NCBI GenBank assembly: GCA_964398885.1
Contig: CAYNOU010000001.1
Coordinates: 1 to 64,000 of the forward strand
Reading direction: 5' to 3'
Length of the DNA stretch: 64,000 nucleotides
Source: JAGMCF01 sp964398885
GTDB lineage: Bacteria; Cloacimonadota; Cloacimonadia; JGIOTU-2
Positions 43,618 through 51,478 of the stretch are shown here, in pieces. Made by a program: the position numbers and the translations under genes. The notes below the pieces were generated by a model, which was given only the letters and a program-made list of their open reading frames with translations, was not told the DNA's origin and did no database searches. The stretch's first letter is position 1, and each line of letters begins with the position of its first letter.

Positions 43618-44651
43618 TATGGTTTTTTGTATATAAATGATGATATTCCGTTTTCTTTAAGTTTATTTCTAACATATTTTGCTTCTGTTTCTGTTCTATA
43701 TGGTCCCAATCCAACAGCAAAATATCTTGTTCCTTTAACAATTTTTTCGTAAACAAAAGTGTCATACCCTTTTTCTCTAAATTCTGTTTTTGATTTCTCA
43801 GCTTTTTCTTTATTTAAAAATGCGGCAAGTTGCACAATATACTTTTTGTCAGAATCTGTTTTTATTTCAGGCATCTTAACAGACGAGTCGTAATGCCCTT
43901 TTTCAGCAAGACTAACAAGTTGCGACTCGGCTAAGAATCTTTCGTTTGAATATGGATATTGATTGATTACTTTTTTGTAGGCTACAATAGCATTACTAAA
44001 TTGCGATAACTTTTCCTCACATAATCCAATCATATATAAAATATACGACGAAAAATTTTTGTTCTTGTTAGAACTATTCAAATTTTTAAAGTGGTTTAAT
44101 GCGGCAGGGTAATTATTCAGTTTGAAGTATGAAGTTCCTATGTTTAAAGATGCTAATTCTATTTTAGTATTGTCCTTACCAGTTTTAAGATAGTTTTTTA
44201 AGTAATTTATACAATTATCATAATTATTCATAGCAAGGCAAGTTTGGCCTGACCAATATAATGTTTCCTCAAAAGAATTGCTCGTTGAATTTTGAAGTAT
44301 TTGGTTCAAATATTTCCTGGCTTCTGAATAATTTGACTTGCAGAAATAATTTTTGGCAAGAGATAATCTTGCTTTATCACTATATGTATTTTCTTGAAGA
44401 GCTAATATTTTTTCGTAGTATTTATTAGCTTCATCAGATGTTTCTGCACAATGAGCGATAAGAAAATAAATTTCTGCGAGTAAATTTATGTCATCAGCAA
44501 AGTCTATTGACTTTTCTAAAATATTTTTAGCAGAAAGATAATTCTCCTTATTAATTTCAGCCTTTGCTTTGCTAATTTCATTATGGCAATCTGCAAAGGA
44601 GAGATTTGATATAAGAAAGACAGTGCATGCAAAAAGAATAGATAGTTTCAT
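43617..44651 (-). CDS. Periplasmic TPR protein with C-terminal SPOR domain
   Basis: 344 residues from the ATG at 44651 (AAGGA upstream), opening a signal peptide (MKLSILFACTVFLISNLSFA). About six TPR-like repeats follow (YLSAKNILEKSIDFADD, YSEARKYLNQILQNS, PAALNHFKNLNSSNK). A SPOR domain closes the protein from about residue 265 (KYIVQLAAFLNKEKAEK to SFIYKK). SPOR domains bind denuded peptidoglycan at division sites. A copy of the 190-bp dispersed repeat lies just upstream of the start. Confidence 0.82.
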   Translation of the reverse strand: MKLSILFACTVFLISNLSFADCHNEISKAKAEINKENYLSAKNILEKSIDFADDINLLAEIYFLIAHCAETSDEANKYYEKILALQENTYSDKARLSLAKNYFCKSNYSEARKYLNQILQNSTSNSFEETLYWSGQTCLAMNNYDNCINYLKNYLKTGKDNTKIELASLNIGTSYFKLNNYPAALNHFKNLNSSNKNKNFSSYILYMIGLCEEKLSQFSNAIVAYKKVINQYPYSNERFLAESQLVSLAEKGHYDSSVKMPEIKTDSDKKYIVQLAAFLNKEKAEKSKTEFREKGYDTFVYEKIVKGTRYFAVGLGPYRTETEAKYVRNKLKENGISSFIYKKP

Positions 44652-45067
44652 ATGTAAATCCTTTTTTGCCACAGAGGCACAGAGCACACAGAGATAAATG
44701 TAAAATTACGAATTACAAGTACATTGCAATGATCCTAACGCCATTTTTAATGGTGTTTTAATAAACAGTCCCCGCGTACGCGGGGATCAAATCCTGCCCG
44801 TCTTGGCTCGGCACCAAGCCGAGACAGGTTAGGAACAATTAGGATCTGTACATTCAGCCTCTCAATTTTCATTATCCTTTGTCCCGACTCGTCGGGATGA
44901 ATATTTCATCTAAAAATAACCCGCAAATGATATGTTTCAAACACCATTATCCCGGTATATCGGGAGACGGGCAGACAGGTGAAATACTTTGTAATCAATT
45001 TAATCAGGGACGGCATGAATGTTTCATTGTTGCGAAAGAGTTTGAATTTGTTTTTTTGGATTTTCTG
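44652..45067. other. Intergenic region with dispersed repeat copy 2 and palindromes
   Basis: No credible gene. The roughly 190-bp repeat occupies 44682-44872. It is followed by TCCCGAC/GTCGGGA (44882-44897), and by a CCCGGTATATCGGG word (from about 44951) continuing into GACGGGCAGACAGG. The end (about 45000-45067) looks like ordinary AT-rich sequence. A short ORF at 44879-45082 is made of these words and overlaps rho. Confidence 0.7.
44682..44872. repeat. Dispersed composite repeat, about 190 bp, copy 2
   Basis: This is the same-orientation copy of 17621-17811, with the perfect palindrome CCCCGCGTACGCGGGG at 44770-44785. It sits 31 bases upstream of the start codon of the TPR-SPOR gene, so its hairpins could be part of that gene's leader or promoter region. 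Confidence 0.85.
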
Positions 45068-46336
45068 CTAACTGCTCATTAGTTTAAGGAATTCAGTATT
45101 ATTTTTCGTATCTCTCATTTTATTTTTGAGAAACTCTATTGCACTGTAAGGGCTTTGATTTTTAAGATATTTGCGAAGAACAAAGACGCGATTTCTAACT
45201 TCTTCTGATAGTAGCAATTCTTCCCTTCTTGTTCCAGATGTAACAAGGTCAATAGCCGGGTACATTCGGAGGTCACTTATTGAACGGTCTAAGACAAGTT
45301 CCATATTTCCAGTGCCTTTGAATTCTTCAAATATGACTGTATCCATTTTACTGCCAGTTTGAATTAATGCCGTTGCAATAATAGTCAGAGTTCCACCTTC
45401 TGCCGTGTTACGCGCAGCACCAAAGAACCGTTTGGGTTTATGCAATGCATTTGCATCCACGCCACCGGAAAGCACTTTTCCACTTGCAGGAACTAAAGCA
45501 TTATAAGCTCTTGCAAGACGTGTAATACTGTCTAATAATATTACAACATCTTGGTTAAATTCAACCATTCTTTTGGCTTTTTCCATCACCATCTCTGCTA
45601 AGCGGACATGATGATAAGCTGTTTCGTCAAATGTAGAGCTTACAACCTCTGAGTTTATTGGTTTTACAATTCTCTTCATTTCTGTGACCTCTTCTGGCCG
45701 TTCATCAATAAGAAGAACAATTACATAAACCTCCGGATGATTTGTTAATATAGCATTTGCGAGTTTTTGTAATAAAACAGTTTTTCCAGTTCGTGGTGCG
45801 GAAACAATTAAACCCCTTTGGCCTTTACCAATTGGAGTGAAAAGGTCAATTATTCTTGATGAGAGTTCATTAGGGGTTGTTTCAAGATTTAATCTTTCTT
45901 CAGGATAAAAAGGTGTCAAAGAATCAAAATTAGGCATTTCAGCAACAGATTCCGGAGGTTCTCCATTTATAGAATCAATTCTGATTAAAGCAAAATACTT
46001 CTCCTCATCCTTTGGAGAACGAACAGGACCTGCAATAATATTACCTTGTTTAATATGAAATTTCTTTATCTGTGCTTTTGAAACATAGATGTCACTGATA
46101 CCACTATTGTAATTATTCTCTGGGGATCTTAAGAAACCATAACCTTCATTTGTTAGGTCTATAACCCCAGTCGTAAATACCAGCCCTTCACTCTCAGCCT
46201 GTGCTTTCAGAATTTCATTAATTAGCTTCTCTTTGTTTAGAGATCTGTATTTTTTTATTTCAAATTCTTTTGCTAAACCATAAAGTTCATTTACAGTCTT
46301 TTTTTGAATATCCTTTAATCCTATTATGTTTTCCAT
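45068..46336 (-). CDS. rho: Transcription termination factor Rho
   Basis: 422 residues. The N-terminal part has a Rho_N helix region and an RNA-binding fold (GVIDLTNEGYGFLRSPENNY). The ATPase core has GQRGLIVSAPRTGKTVLLQK (Walker A), LLIDERPEEVTEM, VILLDSITRLARAYNAL (Walker B) and VLSGGVDANALHKPKRFFGA. The length is standard. Rho dependence means that lack of hairpin terminators after many genes here is not surprising. Confidence 0.97.
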   Translation of the reverse strand: MENIIGLKDIQKKTVNELYGLAKEFEIKKYRSLNKEKLINEILKAQAESEGLVFTTGVIDLTNEGYGFLRSPENNYNSGISDIYVSKAQIKKFHIKQGNIIAGPVRSPKDEEKYFALIRIDSINGEPPESVAEMPNFDSLTPFYPEERLNLETTPNELSSRIIDLFTPIGKGQRGLIVSAPRTGKTVLLQKLANAILTNHPEVYVIVLLIDERPEEVTEMKRIVKPINSEVVSSTFDETAYHHVRLAEMVMEKAKRMVEFNQDVVILLDSITRLARAYNALVPASGKVLSGGVDANALHKPKRFFGAARNTAEGGTLTIIATALIQTGSKMDTVIFEEFKGTGNMELVLDRSISDLRMYPAIDLVTSGTRREELLLSEEVRNRVFVLRKYLKNQSPYSAIEFLKNKMRDTKNNTEFLKLMSS

Positions 46337-46358
46337 AATACTCCTATATTATTTTAAT

Positions 46359-47054
46359 TTATAATTTATAATTTTGAATTTTATAATATTCTTCAGCTGA
46401 TGACCTCCTGATATAGAATGGTTGCAGGTTTGCAATGTATTGATAGTCATAACTTAACTTAATATTCTTTTTGAATAAAATATCAATAAGAGATGCTGCT
46501 CGTGGATAATTAAGATGAGAAGGTGCAATTTTGTAATAAACTTTTACACCTGCATTTAATTCATCTTTTAGATTATCAATGCAAGGCCCAACAAAGACAA
46601 CTTCCTCTTTTATACTATTTATCAATTCCTCAACAGTGAATAGTTGCGGATTAATCAATTCATCTAATTCTGAAGAATAAATTGCGCTATAAACCTGGCT
46701 TCTTCCAGCATCCAATAAGACACAAATATTTTTATTAGCAAAAGTAATATTATTCGCAAGAGACATCAAAGTAGAGATGGCAATTAATGGAATTTTTTGT
46801 CCATAACATATACCTTTTGCAGTTGAAAGCCCGATACGCAGACCTGTAAATGAGCCCGGACCAATTGCGACTACAACCGCATTAATTTCATTAATGTGAA
46901 TACCAGTTTCTTTTAACATTTTATCAATATTTGGTAATAAGGTTTTAGAATGTGTCTTGTAACTTTTTATGGAATATTCAGCAATGATAGTTTTGTCGCT
47001 TGATATTGCAATACTACCAAATGTTGTTGATGTATCCAGAGCAAGAATTTTCAT
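46359..47054 (-). CDS. tsaB: tRNA threonylcarbamoyladenosine synthesis protein TsaB
   Basis: 231 residues. LALDTSTTFGSIAI at the start and VVAIGPGSFTGLRIGLSTAKG near residue 65 are the TsaB signatures of the ASKHA fold. It partners TsaD and TsaE to make t6A37 in tRNAs. It lies 22 bases upstream of rho on the same strand. The degenerate ATP site expected of TsaB fits the length. Confidence 0.94.
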   Translation of the reverse strand: MKILALDTSTTFGSIAISSDKTIIAEYSIKSYKTHSKTLLPNIDKMLKETGIHINEINAVVVAIGPGSFTGLRIGLSTAKGICYGQKIPLIAISTLMSLANNITFANKNICVLLDAGRSQVYSAIYSSELDELINPQLFTVEELINSIKEEVVFVGPCIDNLKDELNAGVKVYYKIAPSHLNYPRAASLIDILFKKNIKLSYDYQYIANLQPFYIRRSSAEEYYKIQNYKL

Positions 47055-47077
47055 TAGAATTAATCGGGCAAAAAATA

Positions 47078-47470
47078 TTAGCAGTTATTGACCTGTTTAT
47101 TACCTAAAGGGTTTTTTGTTTCTTTTTTCTTTGTCTTTAAAGGTATAGCACAAAGAAAGCGGAGCAAAATATCGCCCGTATTTTTAAATTGATGATATCT
47201 ATTAGGGTCAATATAAATCACATCCCATTGCTGGAATTCTTTTTCTCCTTCTGAGGTGACCAATACCCCAGTTCCTTGCAGAATAAAGGTTTCATGCTCC
47301 CAATCGTGGGTATGGTATGGTGTATGGCCGCCCGGTTCAAGTTCAAACATCCGTAAAGCAAAATTTGGTGCATTGTCCTTATCTGAGACGAGCCAACGTA
47401 TCTTGGTATTCTCTGCACCATCAACATTAACATTTTCCAATGGAACATTATTGAAATGCGTGAGTTTCAT
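47078..47470 (-). CDS. Cupin domain protein
   Basis: 130 residues. The first cupin motif GGHTPYHTHDWEHETFILQG gives two histidines in HxH spacing and a glutamate; the second motif DVIYIDPNRYHQFKNTG gives the last histidine. This is a complete metal-binding cupin, unlike the one at 25058. Such small cupins often bind or process sugars, or act as sensors. It is 23 bases upstream of tsaB and probably in one unit with it. Confidence 0.85.
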   Translation of the reverse strand: MKLTHFNNVPLENVNVDGAENTKIRWLVSDKDNAPNFALRMFELEPGGHTPYHTHDWEHETFILQGTGVLVTSEGEKEFQQWDVIYIDPNRYHQFKNTGDILLRFLCAIPLKTKKKETKNPLGNKQVNNC

Positions 47471-47624
47471 TAACGCCTCCTTATTGATTTTTTCCTACCA
47501 TGCTGTTAATTTTTTTTGATAGGCTACTCTTATTTTCTGATACCAAAAAGAATGATTATATAGATGTTAGTCAATTTTTTTTTGAATATTAAATATTTAT
47601 AATCAATTGACATTTTGGTTTTTT

Positions 47625-48377
47625 TTACTTATACTTCACATCATAAAGATACAATCCTTGTGAAGGTGCAGTTGCTCCTAACATTTTATAATCTTGCTTT
47701 TTTAGTATCTCCTGTAAATAATTATCAGGCAAATCATAATGAGAAATCTTTATCAGAGTTCCTACAATTCTACGAACCATATTGTGCAGGAATCTATCGG
47801 CAGTTATATAGAAAAGAAATTTGTCCTCTGTCTCCTCCCATTTAACAGAAATAATCGTGCATAGATAATTATTCAATTGAGAAGTATCATTTGCAAAAAC
47901 CTTAAAATCATAAGTTCCATTTAGGTATTTTATCACTTTATTTATTTCTTTAGTATTGATTTTTTTTGTTGGAAAAAAAGCAGTGTAATTTCTTTCAAAT
48001 GGGTTGAAATTCCTATTGATTTTGTAAAGATAGGTTCTACTTATAGCAGAAAAGCGTGCATGAAAATCAGAGTCAACCACCTTGCAATCTTTAATATATA
48101 TGGAATTCTGGAGAAGGCTATTTAATGCTTTGATAATATTTCCAGATTTCATTCTGGTTTGTGCTGTAAAATGTGCATATTGATTATATGCATGCACACC
48201 TCTATCAGTCCGACCAGATGCAACTAATTTTGTTTCTGATTTGAATATCCTGGAAAGACAGTTTTCCATCACAAATTGGATAGATTTGTTTTTAACTAAG
48301 GAAATTCCATTCGTTTTTTGTCTTTGCCAGCCACAAAAATCAGTACCATCATAACAGAAGTTTAATAAAAATTTCAT
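47625..48377 (-). CDS. truA: tRNA pseudouridine synthase A
   Basis: 250 residues. FCYDGTDFCGWQRQ at the start and SGRTDRGVHAYNQ, which carries the catalytic aspartate, are the TruA signature; RFLHNMVRRIVGTLI follows near residue 190. It makes pseudouridine at positions 38-40 of tRNA anticodon arms. Confidence 0.96.
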   Translation of the reverse strand: MKFLLNFCYDGTDFCGWQRQKTNGISLVKNKSIQFVMENCLSRIFKSETKLVASGRTDRGVHAYNQYAHFTAQTRMKSGNIIKALNSLLQNSIYIKDCKVVDSDFHARFSAISRTYLYKINRNFNPFERNYTAFFPTKKINTKEINKVIKYLNGTYDFKVFANDTSQLNNYLCTIISVKWEETEDKFLFYITADRFLHNMVRRIVGTLIKISHYDLPDNYLQEILKKQDYKMLGATAPSQGLYLYDVKYK

Positions 48378-48494
48378 CTGAAAATCTTAACCGCAAAGGA
48401 CGCAAAGAATACAATCCCCGCGTCCGCAGGGACGCAAAGAAAATAATAATATAATAAAATACATAACTCTTCCGCCAGATGACGAATGTATATT

Positions 48495-49217
48495 TCATAT
48501 AAACATTAACAAAAAGATTTGTATAATTATTATGGATAAAATTATAATATCGCTTAACTTGAATTCCATTCCGTCTAGGCTCGGCCTAGCCGAGACTGAT
48601 GTAATCCCCGATTCCTGAGCCTCGTCAGGAACGGGCTTAATCGGGGAGGAGTTAATTAATATCTCTGAACAAAATGAAAGCCCTTTTATTTTATTCATTG
48701 ATTTTTCCAAAAATGAATTGAAAGTAGATGAAACTTCCGATAATTTTATTTTTCTCCCTTTTTGTAATCTGTATGCAACTATTGTTTCAGAAAATTGGCA
48801 ATAAAAAATAGGAACGAAGTTGATAATTCCATATATAAATATGATGAAATTGTCAAAAACTCTGTAATGCAAAAATCCTCTTAAATTCCTCAAAAAATTG
48901 TATCCTGATGTGGTATTAATCAAAATTGTGGTAAGACAAACTAATATCCCAATCCTAGCTATTATCAGTAAATCTCTTTGCCATGCAGTTCCAAAAATAA
49001 ATCCTAATAATAATATTGCGAAGAATAGTGGAGAAAGTCCTAAAATTGCTGATATTGAATTTTTTAATAGTCGTAGATTCAATAAAAAGGTTATTGCCAA
49101 TATTATCAGAACAGAGAAAATAAATATTTTATCTTTTATAAGAAATAATGCAATCAATTCAAAGAGCACAAAGAATATTTTTCCTATTGGATTGAGATTG
49201 TTTAAATCAAGTGTCAT
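48495..49217 (-). CDS. EcfT/CbiQ-like membrane protein carrying a palindrome-encoded insert
   Basis: 240 residues, mostly hydrophobic, with about five helices (FFVLFELIALFLI, FSVLIILAITFLLNL, ILGLSPLFFAILLLGFIFG, FDNFIIFIYGIINFVPIFY, DIIILSIIIIQIFLLMFI). The order of four helices, a cytoplasmic coupling region (ETIVAYRLQKGRKIKL, then FNSFLEKSMNKIKGL) and a last helix is that of EcfT transmembrane subunits of vitamin or metal importers. No EcfA or S-component gene is next to it. Residues between SEILI and FKLSD (about NSSPIKPVPDEAQESG and SVSARPSLDGME) are encoded by two palindromes of the dispersed set (48580-48647). Confidence 0.65.
   Translation of the reverse strand: MTLDLNNLNPIGKIFFVLFELIALFLIKDKIFIFSVLIILAITFLLNLRLLKNSISAILGLSPLFFAILLLGFIFGTAWQRDLLIIARIGILVCLTTILINTTSGYNFLRNLRGFLHYRVFDNFIIFIYGIINFVPIFYCQFSETIVAYRLQKGRKIKLSEVSSTFNSFLEKSMNKIKGLSFCSEILINSSPIKPVPDEAQESGITSVSARPSLDGMEFKLSDIIILSIIIIQIFLLMFI
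48580..48647. repeat. Palindromes inside the EcfT-like coding sequence
   Basis: CTCGGC/GCCGAG is at 48580-48594. Then TCCCCGATT (48605-48613) pairs with AATCGGGGA (48639-48647), and inside this loop CCTGA (48614-48618) pairs with TCAGG (48625-48629). The outer arms are the same nine bases as the empty palindrome at 919-937. The frame of the host gene stays open through all of it. Confidence 0.9.
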
Positions 49218-49235
49218 TATTTTTAATAAAAGGTA

Positions 49236-51212
49236 TTATTCTTTTTCTTTTATCTTCAAACTATCTACAGGGATAGTATTGACTATTCTACTTGTGTCTG
49301 ACAAAGATTCTCTAATATAGTTGTTTCCATCAAAGAATGTTCTGATAAAAGTTGTTAAGTCAATATTAGGATATTCGTTAATAAGTTCTTTCAAATATGG
49401 TTTTGCCGCTGTTGTATCTGACAATTCTTCAATCAACAAATATGCCTTAGCATAGAGAGCCTTAGGATAGATTTCACTTTCTGGATAATTTGTAATGATG
49501 GTATCTAAATATGACATACTTTTTTCCAAACCAATACTTTTATTATAGTAATTCATAGATTTATAAAATAGAGATTGGGATTTAAATTCATATTGGGTTG
49601 TTAGTTCATAAGGTTTGTTGTTAAGCATTCTTTTTGCTGCAAAGCAATATTTTGATTCAGGAATATCATTTTCCATACGAGATACTACTTCTTTAGCCAG
49701 GAGTGTATCCTTTTTTATGTTAAATAGTATCCAGGTTTTTAAGAAAAGAGCTTTAGGATAAATTTCATTCTGGTAATACTCAATATTGTTTTTTAAATTT
49801 TCAATTTGTGTTGATAGAGGTTCTTTAGAAATTTCTTCTTTTATATTGGATTTTTCAGATAATGTATCTAAAGTATCTATATCAGATTTAATTGTATCCG
49901 ATACTGGAATTGCAGTCAAGCTGTCAGGAATAAAGCTCAGACTATCCTGAATATTTGTTTTTAAACTTTCCGCAATAAAATTATTATAAAGTATATTAAG
50001 AGAATCCAACTGACAATTTAAAATGTTTAATTGATTAATAATCCTATCATATATTGCGATTGCAGAGTCAGGTAGAGATAAATCCAGATTATAGTATTCA
50101 GCAATATTGAATTGCGATTCAACAAGTTCAAGCAAATCATCGGAATTTTGTTTTGATTTATAAGCAATGAATTGATTAGCAGTCTTGATTTTTTTTAAAG
50201 CATCTGCCATCAATTCTTTATCAATTTTTTCAGATTTTACTTTTTGAAATTTCTCAACAGCATTTTCATAGTCCTTAAGTAAAGAAAAATAGATTTCTCC
50301 CCAATGATAATAAGCTATATCTGCAATTTGTTTCCCTTTATTTTCGTTAATTAATTTCTCAAAAATTGAAAAGGCAGTTTCTGTATCTCCTGAATAAGCA
50401 TAACAAATTCCGATGTTCAAATCAATTTCATTAATCTTATCATTAATTATTTCATCTTTCTTTAGCTTTTTGAATTGATTCTTTGACTTTTTGTATTGGT
50501 TTAACTCCATATAAATCTTACCAATATAAAATCTTGTATCTAACCTCATTCGCTTTGGGGGACTGTTTGAAAGAAGCTTATTAAAAGTGACCAATGAGTT
50601 ATCATATTCTTCATTTTGATATTCAATTTGTGCGTATTGGAAAAGAGCGTTCAGGTAGGATTCTTTTGAAATTTTCTTTTCAATTAAAGTCTGGAGAATT
50701 ACTTCTGCCTGGGTGTAATCCTTCTCTTCAAGATAGTATTTTGATAGATATAGATATGCTTGCTCGCGATAAGAAATAAATTTATCATCATTGAAAATAA
50801 TATTAAACTGGGTTTTTGCCTCATCAATTTCTTTTAATTTAAGGTATGTTCTTGCGAGGTATAGTATAGTTAAAGGGTATGATGGACTTTCATTGTAATA
50901 CTGCTCAATTTCCTGAAATTTTTTCAAAGCTTTCAGATAATGCTCTTGTTCAAAAAAGCATTTTCCCATAAGCAGAAGCGCATCATCTGCATATTTGCTT
51001 TTTGGATATTCTTTAATTACATAAGCACATTTTGCAATTGATTTTTCAAATGTTTTTTTAATGCTTGAATTTATTTTATTATTGTTTTTTTCTTTGGCTG
51101 TTTTTGCTTCTGTATAGTATCTTTTGGCATTGTAAAAGGTGTTAAAATATACATCATAGTAACCACAAGAACTGATTAAGGTAAATATTATAATTAAATA
51201 GATTTTTTTCAT
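49236..51212 (-). CDS. TPR-rich outer-membrane-associated lipoprotein
   Basis: 658 residues. A short signal peptide ends in LISSC (C16), a lipobox. GYYDVYFNTFYNAKRYYTEA just after it is a conserved start of large TPR lipoproteins in FCB bacteria. At least ten TPR-like repeats follow (SKYADDALLLMGKCFFEQE, YTQAEVILQTLIEKK, YEYDNS-type units), interrupted by a Ser/Asp-rich, probably disordered linker at about residues 410-450. It could act as a scaffold of an envelope machine. It is 18 bases upstream of the EcfT-like gene. Confidence 0.75.
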   Translation of the reverse strand: MKKIYLIIIFTLISSCGYYDVYFNTFYNAKRYYTEAKTAKEKNNNKINSSIKKTFEKSIAKCAYVIKEYPKSKYADDALLLMGKCFFEQEHYLKALKKFQEIEQYYNESPSYPLTILYLARTYLKLKEIDEAKTQFNIIFNDDKFISYREQAYLYLSKYYLEEKDYTQAEVILQTLIEKKISKESYLNALFQYAQIEYQNEEYDNSLVTFNKLLSNSPPKRMRLDTRFYIGKIYMELNQYKKSKNQFKKLKKDEIINDKINEIDLNIGICYAYSGDTETAFSIFEKLINENKGKQIADIAYYHWGEIYFSLLKDYENAVEKFQKVKSEKIDKELMADALKKIKTANQFIAYKSKQNSDDLLELVESQFNIAEYYNLDLSLPDSAIAIYDRIINQLNILNCQLDSLNILYNNFIAESLKTNIQDSLSFIPDSLTAIPVSDTIKSDIDTLDTLSEKSNIKEEISKEPLSTQIENLKNNIEYYQNEIYPKALFLKTWILFNIKKDTLLAKEVVSRMENDIPESKYCFAAKRMLNNKPYELTTQYEFKSQSLFYKSMNYYNKSIGLEKSMSYLDTIITNYPESEIYPKALYAKAYLLIEELSDTTAAKPYLKELINEYPNIDLTTFIRTFFDGNNYIRESLSDTSRIVNTIPVDSLKIKEKE

Positions 51213-51300
51213 TGGAAAATAGCACGCAGATTTTGCTGATAAAGCTGATGAACACAGCTAAATATAATAAATTCTTTCATAAATATATACACTTGATAAT

Positions 51301-51383
51301 TTCCGAGGAGTCGTCATGGACCACTCCATGACGAACTTAAACCAACCACGGAATATCTTTTCCAAGGGATCTGCCCTCTGGCA
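51301..51383 (-). repeat. Double-hairpin dispersed element, copy B
   Basis: The reverse complement of this segment matches 14995-15077 at 80 of 83 positions. It includes the hairpin CGTCATGGA/TCCATGACG (51312-51333) but not the first hairpin of the copy at 14968. It lies in the gap between hutH and the TPR lipoprotein gene. The rest of that gap (51213-51300 and 51384-51478) is AT-rich and featureless, apart from TTCGCTGCGC words near 51448-51456. Confidence 0.88.
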
Positions 51384-51478
51384 TGGACTAATTATCCTTT
51401 ACAGTAATTCAAAGCAGAAAATTGGCGCAGCGAATTTGAGACTCGTTTCGCTGCGCACATAGTATCGTTTCTTTTCAC

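Noticed and set aside
44879..45082. 67-codon plus-strand ORF opposite the end of rho
   Set aside because: Composed of palindromic words and overlapping rho on the other strand.
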